Source of the DNA: Dokdonia sinensis | GTDB taxonomy: Bacteria; Bacteroidota; Bacteroidia; Flavobacteriales; Flavobacteriaceae | NCBI RefSeq assembly: GCF_003688895.1 | Contig: NZ_REFV01000015.1 | Coordinates: forward strand, 1-64,000 | Length of the DNA: 64,000 nt | Direction of reading: 5' to 3' | Shown here: positions 18,380-27,736 of the stretch, one piece after another | Numbering within the stretch: the first letter of the stretch is position 1 | Layout of the letters: every line of letters starts with the position of its first letter | Program-made: the position numbers and the translations under genes | Notes under the pieces: model-generated | What the model saw: only the letters and a program-made list of their open reading frames with translations | Told to the model about the DNA's origin: nothing | The model's database searches: none

Positions 18380-19651
18380 ATGTTATTAAAAGTCTCTCAT
18401 AAAACTGTGTTGCCACCAGCCGAAATTGTAATCACAGGTTCAAAAAGTGAATCTAATAGATTGCTCATTCTACAAGCGCTTTTTGATAATCTTACCATAG
18501 ATAATGTCTCTAATAGTGATGACGCTGCTGTGATGCAAAAAGCACTAGCATCCACTCAAGAAACGGTGAATATTCATCACGCAGGTACAGCGATGCGTTT
18601 CCTTACCGCATATTTCTCTATTCAAGAAGGTAGAAAAACCGTACTTACGGGAAGCGAACGTATGCAGGAACGCCCTATGAAAATACTCGTAGAGGCACTC
18701 CAAACTCTAGGAGCAGATATTTCGTATGTAAATAATGAGGGCTACCCACCTTTGCGCATTAAGGGAAAATTACTCCAAGAAAAGAAGGTAAGCCTGCAGG
18801 CAAATGTGAGTAGCCAGTATATCTCTGCATTAATGCTCATTGGAGGAGCTTTACCGGAAGGACTTGAGATACATTTGGAAGGAAAAATCACCTCTATACC
18901 CTATATCGAGATGACGCTTGCTTTACTTCTGGATGTCGGTATTCAGGGCTCATTTAAAAATCAAATAATTACGATTCAATCGCTAAAACAGAAACTGCCG
19001 GCTAAGAAAATAGTCGTCGAGTCAGACTGGAGTAGTGCGTCCTATTATTTTAGTATCGTCGCGCTCTCTGCGAGACAAGCTCAAGATAAATCGCAAAAGC
19101 AAAACCAATCAAATTCAACTATTTCCATTTCCAGTTATAAAAAAGATAGTCTTCAGGGAGACTCCGTTCTTCAGTCTATCTACGCGCAATTAGGGGTGTA
19201 TTCTAAAATTGCGGGGCATCAATTGAATCTTTCTTTAATTGAAGATTTTAATTTCCCAGAGCAGATTAGGTTAGATTTATCTAAATGCCCAGACATTGCC
19301 CAGACCATTGCTGTGACTTGTTTAGGTCTCGGTATTTCCTGCGATCTTACGGGACTTCACACCCTAAAAATCAAAGAAACCGATAGGCTAGAGGCGCTAC
19401 GTGAAGAAATATCAAAGTTAGGTGGCAACATTACAGTTACAAACGATAGTTTGCATTTAGAGGCTCAAACTACCCCGCTTACATCTGGTGTTTCTATCGC
19501 GACTTACCACGACCATAGGATGGCGATGGCCTTTGCACCTTTGGCAATGCTCGTGCCGTTACAAATTGAAGATGCCGGTGTTGTTTCAAAATCCTATCCA
19601 GATTTTTGGAGTGATCTTGAGCAACTTGGATTCTTGACAGAGCAAGTTTAG
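18380..19651 (+). CDS. aroA: 3-phosphoshikimate 1-carboxyvinyltransferase (EPSP synthase)
   Basis: Condenses shikimate 3-phosphate with phosphoenolpyruvate, the sixth shikimate-pathway step. Recognisable blocks are TGSKSESNRLLILQALF, HAGTAMRFLTAYF, RMQERPMKILVEAL, SSQYISALMLIGGAL, ESDWSSASYYF, LKIKETDRLEALREEI and HDHRMAMAFAPLAM. At 423 residues it is the compact Bacteroidota form. It belongs to the rsgA gene string and is separate from the Phe/Tyr operon 9 kb away, so it is probably not under that attenuator. Confidence 0.95.
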   Translation: MLLKVSHKTVLPPAEIVITGSKSESNRLLILQALFDNLTIDNVSNSDDAAVMQKALASTQETVNIHHAGTAMRFLTAYFSIQEGRKTVLTGSERMQERPMKILVEALQTLGADISYVNNEGYPPLRIKGKLLQEKKVSLQANVSSQYISALMLIGGALPEGLEIHLEGKITSIPYIEMTLALLLDVGIQGSFKNQIITIQSLKQKLPAKKIVVESDWSSASYYFSIVALSARQAQDKSQKQNQSNSTISISSYKKDSLQGDSVLQSIYAQLGVYSKIAGHQLNLSLIEDFNFPEQIRLDLSKCPDIAQTIAVTCLGLGISCDLTGLHTLKIKETDRLEALREEISKLGGNITVTNDSLHLEAQTTPLTSGVSIATYHDHRMAMAFAPLAMLVPLQIEDAGVVSKSYPDFWSDLEQLGFLTEQV

Positions 19652-19736
19652 GCCACTCTTCCGAAGATATTTTTGGTAATTCAGGTGGACTAAAGCATAA
19701 TATATGTGATGTACGCCGTATTAATGCCCAAAATAC

Positions 19737-19768
19737 TTGACAACGCCTATCGCGAGATTGTATATTTG
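19737..19768 (+). promoter_or_regulatory. Promoter upstream of queA
   Basis: TTG (19737-19739) and TATATTTG (19761-19768) are 21 bp apart, matching the Bacteroidota pattern TTG / TAnnTTTG. The predicted leader is about 85 nt and contains a full palindrome copy. Confidence 0.7.
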
Positions 19769-19802
19769 CAACTTTGTAAATAATAAGAGGGGGAAGGTGA
19801 GT

Positions 19803-19820
19803 ACGCTTTCGCGAAAGCGT
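19803..19820. repeat. Iterated palindrome, full copy in queA 5' region
   Basis: Perfect ACGCTTTCGCGAAAGCGT between the predicted queA promoter and its start codon, so it would be transcribed as a stable hairpin. Confidence 0.95.
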
Positions 19821-19861
19821 AAACCTAAAACACCACTTAAACTCAAAACACACGCTATTTA

Positions 19862-20911
19862 ATGAAACTATCACACTTCCATTTTGACTTACCAGAAGAG
19901 CTCCTAGCCGAACGTCCCGCAGAAAACCGTGACGAATCCCGTCTTATGGTCCTCAACCGAAAGGAACAGACTATTGAGCACAAACAATTTAAGGATCTTA
20001 TCAACTACTTTGATGAGAAAGATGTGATGGTGTTAAATAATACGAAGGTTTTTCCTGCCCGTCTTTATGGGAATAAGGAAAAAACTGGAGCGCGTATCGA
20101 GGTTTTCTTGTTGCGTGAGCTTAATCCAGAAACACGTCTGTGGGATGTACTTGTAGATCCTGCACGTAAGATTCGTATTGGGAACAAGCTATACTTTGGA
20201 GATGATGAAACGTTAGTAGCAGAGGTTATAGATAACACAACATCCAGAGGTCGTACACTTCGTTTTCTGTATGACGGTTCTTACGAAGAATTCCGTCAGA
20301 AGTTAACAGAGCTGGGAGAGACACCCTTGCCTAAATACATTCAGCGTGAAGTTGAGCCGGAGGATGAAGAGCGCTACCAGACAATTTATGCTACAGAAGA
20401 AGGTGCAGTTGCGGCTCCTACTGCTGGGCTTCACTTTTCAAAGCACCTGTTAAAGCGTCTTGAAATTAAAGGAGTAGATTTTGCAGAGGTGACCTTGCAC
20501 GTAGGTTTGGGGACGTTTAGCCCTGTTGAGGTGGAGGATCTTTCTAAGCATAAAATGGATAGTGAGGAAGCTTATGTAAGAGCAGATACTGTTGCGACCA
20601 TAAATAAGGCACTTACAGAAAAGCGTCGTATTTGTGCCGTGGGGACTACAGTAATGAGAGCGCTGGAAAGTTCTGTTTCAAGTTCAAATACCTTAAACGA
20701 ATTTGGTGGATGGACAAATAAATTCATCTTTCCGCCATATGACTTTAGCATTGCAAACTGTATGGTGACAAATTTCCATACGCCTAAGTCTACGTTATTA
20801 ATGATGGTTTCTGCATTTGCAGGGCACGATTTTATGAAGAGAGCTTATGATGAGGCAATCAAAGAGAAATACAAGTTTTATTCTTACGGAGACGCGATGT
20901 TAATCATCTAA
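19862..20911 (+). CDS. queA: S-adenosylmethionine:tRNA ribosyltransferase-isomerase
   Basis: Transfers and isomerises the ribosyl group of SAM to preQ1 in tRNA, giving epoxyqueuosine. The N-terminal block [22 protein letters not shown], the central [11 protein letters not shown] and [11 protein letters not shown], and the C-terminal [18 protein letters not shown] are characteristic. Length 349 is normal. It stands alone between its own promoter and a terminator; no other queuosine gene is in the window. Confidence 0.96.
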   Translation: MKLSHFHFDLPEELLAERPAENRDESRLMVLNRKEQTIEHKQFKDLINYFDEKDVMVLNNTKVFPARLYGNKEKTGARIEVFLLRELNPETRLWDVLVDPARKIRIGNKLYFGDDETLVAEVIDNTTSRGRTLRFLYDGSYEEFRQKLTELGETPLPKYIQREVEPEDEERYQTIYATEEGAVAAPTAGLHFSKHLLKRLEIKGVDFAEVTLHVGLGTFSPVEVEDLSKHKMDSEEAYVRADTVATINKALTEKRRICAVGTTVMRALESSVSSSNTLNEFGGWTNKFIFPPYDFSIANCMVTNFHTPKSTLLMMVSAFAGHDFMKRAYDEAIKEKYKFYSYGDAMLII

Positions 20912-20934
20912 TCTGTACCTAAATTTTTAAATTG

Positions 20935-20964
20935 AAACCCAGTACAGTTGTGCTGGGTTTTTTA
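20935..20964 (+). terminator. queA terminator
   Basis: AACCCAGTAC pairs with GTGCTGGGTT, followed by a T-run; 24 bp past the queA stop. Confidence 0.8.
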
Positions 20965-20966
20965 GT

Positions 20967-20980
20967 ACGCTTTCGCGAAA
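20967..20980. repeat. Iterated palindrome, half copy
   Basis: ACGCTTTCGCGAAA with the right arm eroded, directly after the queA terminator. Confidence 0.88.
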
Positions 20981-21037
20981 AGAAAAGAAGAAAAATCCAT
21001 TACGTTTTCTGACTATAGACTACCCACTAAAAACCCG

Positions 21038-21045
21038 TACTTTTG
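21038..21045 (+). promoter_or_regulatory. -7 promoter box of rlmN (TACTTTTG)
   Basis: TACTTTTG ends 4 nt before the GTG start of rlmN, so the message would be essentially leaderless. Confidence 0.5.
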
Positions 21046-21049
21046 CCCT

Positions 21050-22090
21050 GTGCAGATAAAGAAAAAAGACATACGAGCATTATCAAAAGAGCAACTGCGT
21101 GACTTTTTTGTAAGCGAGGGAGATAAGGCCTTTCGTGGCAATCAGGTGTACGAATGGCTCTGGCAAAAAGGCGCTCATACCTTTGAGGATATGACAAACA
21201 TCTCGTTACAAACAAGAGAGATGCTGGATACACATTTTGTCATAAACCATGTCGCTGTAGATCAAATGCAACGTAGTAATGATGGCACGATTAAAAATGC
21301 TGTAAAATTACATGACGGATTAACCGTAGAGTCTGTACTCATACCCACAAACAAACGTACGACCGCTTGTGTATCTTCTCAAGTAGGCTGTAGCCTAAAC
21401 TGTAAATTTTGTGCCACAGCGCGACTCAAACGTATGCGCAACCTGAATCCAGATGAGATTGTAGATCAAGTTGTACTTATAGATAGACAGAGTAAATTGT
21501 ATTTTAACCGTCCCCTTTCTAACATTGTTTTTATGGGAATGGGCGAGCCATTAATGAACTATAACAACGTACTCAAGGCAATAGATAAAATCACCGATCC
21601 AGAAGGTCTAGGGATGTCTCCTAAACGAATAACCGTTTCAACTTCTGGAGTGCCTAAGATTATAAAAAAAATGGCAGATGAGGAAGTGCGTTTTAACCTT
21701 GCAGTTTCTTTACACTCGGCGCTAGATGAGGTACGTACCGAGATAATGCCCTTTAACGAGCAGATGCCACTTAAAGATTTAAAAGAGTCATTAATATATT
21801 GGTATGAGAAAACAGGTAAACGTATTACCTATGAATATATCGTTTGGGGTGGGATAAATGATAGACGGGAAGATATAGATGCGTTGTTGGAATTTTGTAA
21901 AGCTGTGCCCAGCAAGGTAAATTTAATAGAGTATAACCCAATAGATGACGGACAATTCCAACAAGCAGCTCCAGAGATCATAGATCATTACGTAACCGTT
22001 TTAGAGGCAAATGGAGTAACAGTAACTGTACGTCGCTCTCGAGGGAAAGATATAGACGCAGCTTGCGGACAACTGGCTAACAAGTCTTAA
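21050..22090 (+). CDS. rlmN: Dual-specificity 23S rRNA / tRNA adenine C2-methyltransferase
   Basis: Radical-SAM enzyme methylating C2 of A2503 in 23S rRNA and A37 in some tRNAs. The cluster motif CSLNCKFC lies in SQVGCSLNCKFCATARLKRM, followed by FMGMGEPLMNYNNVLKA. A catalytic Cys near the C-terminus is in DIDAACGQLA. I accept a GTG start (MQIKKKDIRALSKEQL) because the N-terminus then matches the family and a promoter box sits directly before it. Length 346 is normal. Confidence 0.95.
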   Translation: MQIKKKDIRALSKEQLRDFFVSEGDKAFRGNQVYEWLWQKGAHTFEDMTNISLQTREMLDTHFVINHVAVDQMQRSNDGTIKNAVKLHDGLTVESVLIPTNKRTTACVSSQVGCSLNCKFCATARLKRMRNLNPDEIVDQVVLIDRQSKLYFNRPLSNIVFMGMGEPLMNYNNVLKAIDKITDPEGLGMSPKRITVSTSGVPKIIKKMADEEVRFNLAVSLHSALDEVRTEIMPFNEQMPLKDLKESLIYWYEKTGKRITYEYIVWGGINDRREDIDALLEFCKAVPSKVNLIEYNPIDDGQFQQAAPEIIDHYVTVLEANGVTVTVRRSRGKDIDAACGQLANKS

Positions 22091-22122
22091 TATTTCTTAG
22101 AGAGGATATAAAGTATACCAAT

Positions 22123-22152
22123 AAAAAAAAGCGACCCTCGGGTCGCTTTTTC
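22123..22152. terminator. Bidirectional terminator between rlmN and T9SS protein
   Basis: AAAAAGCGACC / GGTCGCTTTTT around CTCG, with A-run and T-run on either side. It serves both convergent genes. Confidence 0.85.
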
Positions 22153-22173
22153 AATATATTATAAGTTGTAAAA

Positions 22174-23076
22174 TTATCTCTTTACAATCTTAAATGTTTC
22201 TGTTTGTCCAGCAACACTTACACGAGCGATGTAAACGCCAGCGTTAAGGTCAGAAAGGTTTACGGTCTCATTGTTAGAAGAAAGTGATTTATTTACCACT
22301 TGCTGTCCTACGATGTTAAAAAGGGCAACATTCTCTAAAGTTACGTTTGCACGTAAGTTAAGGTTTGAGTTTGTATCAAGGAATTGTGTGAAACCAGCAA
22401 TGTTGTTATCATCTAAGCTTAAAGTATTGTCCGTTATTGTAAGAGTATCAACACCTACTGCGTTAGAATTATTACCACCTGGACCACCATCAGTAACAAA
22501 GTATCTAAAAGCCACGCGAGCAGCAGTTTCATCGGTTAATCCAGAAATAGTAACCGTGAATTCCTGCCAGTCCAACGGATAGTCAGTTGTATTCAAGTCA
22601 GGATTTATTTCGAGTAAAAGTGTTTCATAAGTTCCAACTTCGTCAGATGTAGTTGGTAATTCTGAATCATCACCGTCTGAACTTAAGCGTACTTCTAATC
22701 TGTCAGGGAATACAGTAGTTCCATCTTGACCAGTTGTGCTTCTAGTAAAGAATGTTAATTCGTCTCCGTCTTGTAACATTAATGTGGGAGTAGCTGCCCA
22801 ATTACTAATCGTAAAACCTGTCGCAGCATTACCTGTAGTAGATTGAAAATTTGCCAATAGGTAGGCAGTTGGTTCTCCTTCTTGAGATTCAAAGATATTA
22901 TCAGCGCCTTGTCTCCAGATAGCGGCTGCATCTGCCATATCACTTGCATTAGAGAAAGTCCAACCAGCCCCTTCCAAAGTTGTTGCATCGTCAAACGCCT
23001 CTTCAAGTATAACATCTTGAGCATTCATAGTAAAAACTGCAAATATTGCAGCAATAAGAGTAATTTTTTTCATCAT
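22174..23076 (-). CDS. T9SS-exported choice-of-anchor J domain protein
   Basis: A 300-residue secreted protein with signal peptide MMKKITLIAAIFAVFTMNAQ. A jelly-roll domain of the choice-of-anchor/MAM-like type (about 22-205) starts with the repeated motif EEAFDDATTLEGAGWTFSNA. The last 75 or so residues form a type IX secretion sorting domain (LENVALFNIVGQQVVNKSL, ending GVYIARVSVAGQTETFKIVKR). It is probably cell-surface or secreted, perhaps carbohydrate- or protein-binding. No catalytic residues are recognised. It is a single-gene unit with its own terminator. Confidence 0.85.
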   Translation of the reverse strand: MMKKITLIAAIFAVFTMNAQDVILEEAFDDATTLEGAGWTFSNASDMADAAAIWRQGADNIFESQEGEPTAYLLANFQSTTGNAATGFTISNWAATPTLMLQDGDELTFFTRSTTGQDGTTVFPDRLEVRLSSDGDDSELPTTSDEVGTYETLLLEINPDLNTTDYPLDWQEFTVTISGLTDETAARVAFRYFVTDGGPGGNNSNAVGVDTLTITDNTLSLDDNNIAGFTQFLDTNSNLNLRANVTLENVALFNIVGQQVVNKSLSSNNETVNLSDLNAGVYIARVSVAGQTETFKIVKR

Positions 23077-23213
23077 TCAGTTTGTTTTAAATTAGGTTAA
23101 ATTTTTAAAAAGGAAAGTTAATGATAAAAGTTAAGTATTACTACTAATTTAACATAGTGCTTACAATAATTTCAAAATGAAGTATAGGCTGTATTCTCTA
23201 TCTTTACAAACCT

Positions 23214-24188
23214 ATGAAAGTCGTTGCACAAATTAAAGAGCCCATTGCTTACGAAATGGAAATTTTTGAGAAAAAATTTGCACTTTCTATGCAGTCTAGA
23301 GTAGCACTTCTCAATAAGATAACTCACTACATCGTAAACCGTAAGGGAAAGCAAATGCGACCTATGTTCGTATTTCTTGTAGCAAAAATGTTTGGGGGAG
23401 GAGAAGTAAATGATCGGACATATAGAGGAGCCTCCGTTATAGAACTTATTCATACCGCTACACTAGTACATGATGACGTAGTAGACGATAGCAATAGGCG
23501 ACGCGGTTTCTTTTCTCTTAATGCATTGTGGAAGAATAAAATTGCAGTCCTAGTAGGTGACTTTCTATTATCTAAAGGACTTTTGTTGTCTATAGACAAT
23601 GAGGATTTTGATTTGCTCCAGATTATTTCTGTTGCTGTACGTGAGATGAGCGAGGGGGAACTCTTACAGATAGAAAAAGCACGACGCCTGGATATAACAG
23701 AAGATGTATATTTTGAAATTATCCGCCAGAAAACCGCAACGCTCATTGCAGCCTGCTGTTCCTTGGGCGCCTGCGCCGTGCACGCAAAAGAAGCTGTTGA
23801 GCCTATGCGTAAATTTGGAGAGCTTATAGGAATGGCTTTTCAAATAAAAGATGATCTTTTTGATTATGGGACCAAAAAAATAGGAAAACCTACTGGAATT
23901 GATATCAAGGAGCAAAAAATGACCTTACCATTAATTTATGTGCTCAATAACACTACCGCTAAAGACAAAAAGTGGCTTATAAATAGTATTAAAAATCATA
24001 ACCTAGATAAGAAGCGCGTAAAGGAGGTAATCACATTTGTTATAGAAAATGGAGGGCTCGAATATGCCGTGACAAAAATGAAAGCATTACAGCAGGAAGC
24101 ATTAACGATCCTTCTTGGTTTCCCAAAATCACCGTATCGTGATTCGCTAGAATTAATGGTTAATTATGTCATTGAACGTAAAAAATAA
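23214..24188 (+). CDS. Long-chain polyprenyl diphosphate synthase
   Basis: Trans-isoprenyl diphosphate synthase, probably making the menaquinone side chain. The first Asp-rich motif is in HDDVVDDSNRRRG and the second in FQIKDDLFDYG, with the Lys/Arg substrate residues in GKQMRP. Length is 324. Chain length cannot be read securely from sequence. It follows a divergent promoter region with a TATCTTTA box about 8 bp before the ATG and is followed by tatA on the same strand. Confidence 0.9.
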   Translation: MKVVAQIKEPIAYEMEIFEKKFALSMQSRVALLNKITHYIVNRKGKQMRPMFVFLVAKMFGGGEVNDRTYRGASVIELIHTATLVHDDVVDDSNRRRGFFSLNALWKNKIAVLVGDFLLSKGLLLSIDNEDFDLLQIISVAVREMSEGELLQIEKARRLDITEDVYFEIIRQKTATLIAACCSLGACAVHAKEAVEPMRKFGELIGMAFQIKDDLFDYGTKKIGKPTGIDIKEQKMTLPLIYVLNNTTAKDKKWLINSIKNHNLDKKRVKEVITFVIENGGLEYAVTKMKALQQEALTILLGFPKSPYRDSLELMVNYVIERKK

Positions 24189-24228
24189 GATTTCAGGCAA
24201 TGAGGTCTTAATAATAAACTTTGCTCAC

Positions 24229-24258
24229 TTGTACTTCTCTACTTAATAAATATCTTTG
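24229..24258 (+). promoter_or_regulatory. Promoter upstream of tatA
   Basis: TTG (24229-24231) and TATCTTTG (24251-24258) with 19 bp between match the Bacteroidota consensus well. The ATG follows 4 nt after the box. Confidence 0.65.
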
Positions 24259-24262
24259 CATT

Positions 24263-24541
24263 ATGTTACTACCACTCTTTATAAGCGGCACCGAGATTGC
24301 CTTTATCATATTTATAGTGATAATAGTTTTTGGCGCAGATAAAGTTCCAGAAATCGCACGAGGACTGGGGAAAGGTATGCGCCAACTCAAGGACGCAACT
24401 AATGACATAAAATCAGAAATTACTAAGAGTGCAGAGAAGAACGGTATTGATATAGATGTTACAAAAGACATCCGTAAAGAGATAGACAAGGCAAAGGAAG
24501 ATATAAATGACATTACTGGGCCCGTAAAAAGAAACCTGTAA
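24263..24541 (+). CDS. tatA: Twin-arginine translocase subunit TatA/TatE
   Basis: Pore-forming component for export of folded proteins. A short periplasmic N-terminus and one membrane helix (about 8-25, TEIAFIIFIVIIVFGADK) are followed by the amphipathic helix PEIARGLGKGMRQLKDAT and a charged tail. I start at MLLPLFISG (92 residues), because the promoter box lies between this ATG and the upstream in-frame one. No tatC is in the window. It abuts the PAP2 gene with no spacer. Confidence 0.88.
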   Translation: MLLPLFISGTEIAFIIFIVIIVFGADKVPEIARGLGKGMRQLKDATNDIKSEITKSAEKNGIDIDVTKDIRKEIDKAKEDINDITGPVKRNL

Positions 24542-25102
24542 ATGTGGGAGCAGCTCAATCGGTGGGATAGAGAACTCTTTGTTTTTCTTAACAGTCTCGG
24601 GATTGATGATCACGATTCTTTCTGGATTTTTGTAACTCAAATAGAACATTGGACACCTCTTTATCTACTCTTCTTTAGTCTGTTCTTTGTCGTATTTAAG
24701 TGGCAGAAAGCACTTATAGCAGTTGGTCTCACCTTATTAACTTTTGCTGTAACACTCGCCGCTACAAATATCACAAAAAATATAGTCGGTCGCCTGCGCC
24801 CCAATAATACCCCAGAACTTGCAGACCTCATCCGTATACTACAAACACCAGATAATTTTAGTTTCTTTTCTGGACATTCGGCAGTTTCTTTTGCCGTGAC
24901 GACTTTTGTAGTATTGGCACTCCGACAACGTTTTAAGTGGGTGTATATATTTTATATATGGCCGCTGCTTTTTATATTGAGTCGCATCTTCGTAGGTGTG
25001 CATTATCCGGGAGATATTTTGGTAGGTGCGCTCGTTGGGACACTTTTTGCAAATCTCATTTGGCGTTTTCTTGGTAAGCATTTATTGTTTGAAAACGGTT
25101 AA
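24542..25102 (+). CDS. PAP2-family membrane phosphatase
   Basis: A 186-residue integral membrane phosphatase with about five helices. The three phosphatase motifs are KNIVGRLRP, FFSGHSAVSF and SRIFVGVHYPGDILVGA. Likely substrates are undecaprenyl diphosphate or other lipid phosphates; the sequence alone does not decide. It starts immediately after the tatA stop, so the two are cotranscribed. Confidence 0.88.
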   Translation: MWEQLNRWDRELFVFLNSLGIDDHDSFWIFVTQIEHWTPLYLLFFSLFFVVFKWQKALIAVGLTLLTFAVTLAATNITKNIVGRLRPNNTPELADLIRILQTPDNFSFFSGHSAVSFAVTTFVVLALRQRFKWVYIFYIWPLLFILSRIFVGVHYPGDILVGALVGTLFANLIWRFLGKHLLFENG

Positions 25103-25129
25103 AGCTTTTCTATAAGCAGGGGTTTAAGT

Positions 25130-25147
25130 ACGCTTTCGCGAAAGCGT
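25130..25147. repeat. Iterated palindrome, full copy
   Basis: Perfect ACGCTTTCGCGAAAGCGT in the 210-bp spacer between the PAP2 gene and the S8 protease. Confidence 0.95.
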
Positions 25148-25312
25148 AAGTCTCATCAAAACATTTAATTAAGGGTAGAATCCGCATCTTAAAAGGGTTT
25201 ATTGTGAGGAAGTGGTAGTAAAAAGACCCATTTTTTGATAATATGATTACAGAGAAGCTATTCTGTTTGGAATCTTTTAATATATTGTCATTCTAAACAA
25301 AAACCACTCTCT

Positions 25313-26842
25313 ATGAAAACACAATTATCCCTGCTGGCACTCGCGGCCACAATAATTATTACTTCCTGTCAAAAGGATGAAATCCAAAACTACGGCACTT
25401 TTGACCTGAATGTTGAAACACTCTCGCAAGAATCAGACACATTCCTTACCATCGAGCAAATAAACACTTACATCGATAAGTCTTTTTCTGAAAAAGGTAG
25501 CTTTTCTTGGGATGATGCACCAGCAAATGTTTTGTGGAGCGCCGCAGTGCACGGTCACGAACTCATAACCGTAGGTTACGGAGGAGAAGGTGAGAGTTTT
25601 AGAGAAGCAAAAAGTACTCGACTAGAAAACATCCAGGATGACATTGTAAATGTTGTTTCTGCTAGCGAAGGCTTGACTAAAAGCGCTGTAAAATACATTG
25701 CTGACGATGTGCTGAATGTAATAGATATACAAGTCACATCATTAGAAACTATACGCACCCTGCGCGCTACGCCAGATATTCGGTATTTGGAGCCCAATGG
25801 ATATTCATTTTATGAACTTAAACCCGCGCAAGGACCCGCGGTAAAGTCTAGCAGTGGTTGTAACTTTGATGGAGCAAACCTTCTAGCTGCAGATTATAGA
25901 ACGGTGGCTCCTAATGCGCTTGTGTCTTGGACCTTTGACAGACACAATATTGAGCAAGCTTGGAGCCTAAGTACGGGAGCAGGTATTACCGTAGGTGTAA
26001 TTGATACGGGACTCTCTGCCAGTCAGCCCAAATTGGGAAGCGAGTTTACAGATGGCTTTTCTATAAATAGTAGAACCGTTCAGAAATATGGAACATTTAT
26101 CGATTCTCCGTGGTGGTGGTCTAATAACTATGACGGACCTAATGACAAGTGCGGTCACGGTACGAGTATGGCGGCAACAATCGCGGCCCCACGTAACGAT
26201 GAGAATATGCCAGTAGGAGTAGCGTATGATTCTAACCTTGTTTCCTATCGCGCTACAGAAGATGTTGTACTCAACGATTATCATGAGCGCAAGGGTGTAT
26301 CTGATGCTCTGAAAGCATTAGGAAATAGAAGTGATGTGAAGATTATTTCTATGTCTGTAGGATATCCTTGGAGTATAGGTAATGTGAGAGATGCGGTAAA
26401 ATATGCTTATAATCGAGGTAAATTGATCTTTGCTGCCGGAGGCACATCTCTCAATTTTACAAACTGGTATCCCGTAATTTTTCCAGCAAGTATGAGCGAG
26501 ACTGTTGCAGTAACAGGAATTACAGATGCAATGGGTTATAATCAATGTGATACCTGTCACGATGGGAGTCAGATTGAATTTACAGTCGTAATGGAACGTG
26601 ATAATGATAATGGCCGTACTGGAGTCACTTTAGGTTTTTATGATGGAGATAATGATTATGTAGGAGGATCTTCTGTTGCAACAGCAACCACGGCAGGGAT
26701 TGCAGCGCTAGTATGGGCAAAACACCCCTCGTGGAGTAGAACACAGGTTCTAAATAAATTGCGTCAGAGCGCAGATTTATATCCTTATAAAGACAACAAC
26801 TATGGCTACGGAAATATAGACGCAAATCTTGCGGTGCAGTAA
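25313..26842 (+). CDS. S8 family (subtilisin-like) serine protease lipoprotein
   Basis: A 509-residue secreted protease with lipoprotein signal MKTQLSLLALAATIIITSC (lipobox Cys at 19), so probably anchored to the outer membrane. A prodomain-like region precedes the catalytic domain. The triad is Asp231 (GVIDTG), His282 (GHGTSMA) and Ser454 (GGSSVATATTAG). Where subtilisins have the oxyanion Asn in AAGN, this protein reads AAGGTS, an unusual replacement that could lower activity. No T9SS sorting domain is visible. It is a single-gene unit ending in a bidirectional terminator. Confidence 0.87.
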   Translation: MKTQLSLLALAATIIITSCQKDEIQNYGTFDLNVETLSQESDTFLTIEQINTYIDKSFSEKGSFSWDDAPANVLWSAAVHGHELITVGYGGEGESFREAKSTRLENIQDDIVNVVSASEGLTKSAVKYIADDVLNVIDIQVTSLETIRTLRATPDIRYLEPNGYSFYELKPAQGPAVKSSSGCNFDGANLLAADYRTVAPNALVSWTFDRHNIEQAWSLSTGAGITVGVIDTGLSASQPKLGSEFTDGFSINSRTVQKYGTFIDSPWWWSNNYDGPNDKCGHGTSMAATIAAPRNDENMPVGVAYDSNLVSYRATEDVVLNDYHERKGVSDALKALGNRSDVKIISMSVGYPWSIGNVRDAVKYAYNRGKLIFAAGGTSLNFTNWYPVIFPASMSETVAVTGITDAMGYNQCDTCHDGSQIEFTVVMERDNDNGRTGVTLGFYDGDNDYVGGSSVATATTAGIAALVWAKHPSWSRTQVLNKLRQSADLYPYKDNNYGYGNIDANLAVQ

Positions 26843-26865
26843 GAAATCTTCGTATTTAAAAATGA

Positions 26866-26889
26866 AAAGCCCCACAATTGTGGGGCTTT
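26866..26889. terminator. Bidirectional terminator, S8 protease / O-methyltransferase
   Basis: A 24-nt perfect inverted repeat, AAAGCCCCACAA and TTGTGGGGCTTT, between convergent genes. Confidence 0.85.
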
Positions 26890-26922
26890 CTGATGATTGC
26901 GCTTTTGTAAAGGGAAAAGAAA

Positions 26923-27564
26923 CTATAGGACTCTACTTACCGTAAGTCCGTCACGTATGGGTAACAATACTGTTTCCAGTCTTGGGTCTTCATTAAGTAA
27001 ATGATTGTACGCTAGAAGCACTTTTGTATCTATATCTTTTTCGTCTACAGGTTCAACTACCTTTCCACTCCATAAAACATTGTCAGAAAGAATAATTCCG
27101 CCGGAATTCATTTTTGGAATTATGGTGTTAAAGTAATTGATATAATTTCGCTTGTCTGCATCTATAAAAACAAGGTCAAATTTTACTTCTAACGTTGGAA
27201 TAATTTCTAAAGCAGGTCCTAAATGTTGTTGTATCGCTTTCGCGAAAGCAGACTTATCAAAATGTTTCCGCTGGAAGTCTACAAGTTCTTCTTTTATGTC
27301 GATGGTATGTAGTATTCCATTATTCTGTAGTCCTTCTGCCAAACATAGTGCGCTGTACCCCGTAAACGTGCCAATTTCCAAAATTGTTTTGGGACGCACC
27401 AGCTTAGAAATCATAGATAGCACTCGACCCTGATAGGCTCCAGAGAGCATACGTGGTTGTAATATTTTTTGATATGTTTCTCGTGTGAGCGCCTCAAGAT
27501 GCTCAGGCTCCTGTGCCGAATGAGTAACAACGTAGTCGTCTAGTTTTTCTGGAAGAAAGTGCAT
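26923..27564 (-). CDS. SAM-dependent O-methyltransferase (caffeoyl-CoA OMT-like)
   Basis: A class I methyltransferase of the small O-methyltransferase family, 213 residues. The SAM motif is ILEIGTFTGYSALCLAEGL, with a metal/catechol-binding pattern FDLVFIDADKRNYINYF and LSDNVLWSGKVV. The substrate is unknown; members often methylate catechols. A palindrome copy is translated as SAFAKAIQQHL. It lies downstream of the tryptophan catabolic genes on the same strand but is separated by 170 bp of repeats, so a link to 3-hydroxyanthranilate metabolism is speculative. Confidence 0.85.
   Translation of the reverse strand: MHFLPEKLDDYVVTHSAQEPEHLEALTRETYQKILQPRMLSGAYQGRVLSMISKLVRPKTILEIGTFTGYSALCLAEGLQNNGILHTIDIKEELVDFQRKHFDKSAFAKAIQQHLGPALEIIPTLEVKFDLVFIDADKRNYINYFNTIIPKMNSGGIILSDNVLWSGKVVEPVDEKDIDTKVLLAYNHLLNEDPRLETVLLPIRDGLTVSRVL
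27235..27249. repeat. Iterated palindrome inside O-methyltransferase gene
   Basis: CGCTTTCGCGAAAGC, read in the AFAKA frame. Confidence 0.92.
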
Positions 27565-27580
27565 TCAGAGTGTTTTTTTT

Positions 27581-27637
27581 TGTCATTTCCGAGCAGGCGG
27601 AAATCTCAATGTATCTAATTCCCGTAAAGACAGGAAT
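27581..27637. repeat. Two dispersed hairpin repeats before the O-methyltransferase
   Basis: TGTCATTTCCGAGCAGGCGG with the arm GGAAAT (27581-27608) and ATTCCCGTAAAGACAGGAAT (27618-27637) are members of the same hairpin family, directly upstream of the minus-strand start at 27564. Confidence 0.65.
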
Positions 27638-27694
27638 CTTAAGTTTAATGTCGTCTAAATTTGAAAGATGAAGCAAATATTTAAATAAATTTTA

Positions 27695-27736
27695 GAACTC
27701 TGAACTCTGAACTCTGAACTCTGAACTCTGAACTCA
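27695..27736. repeat. Tandem heptamer GAACTCT, five copies plus a partial
   Basis: Five exact GAACTCT units and a sixth, GAACTCA, whose last three bases are the stop codon (TGA on the minus strand) of the ACMSD-like gene. A shorter array occupies the same place at the paiB-like gene. Confidence 0.9.
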
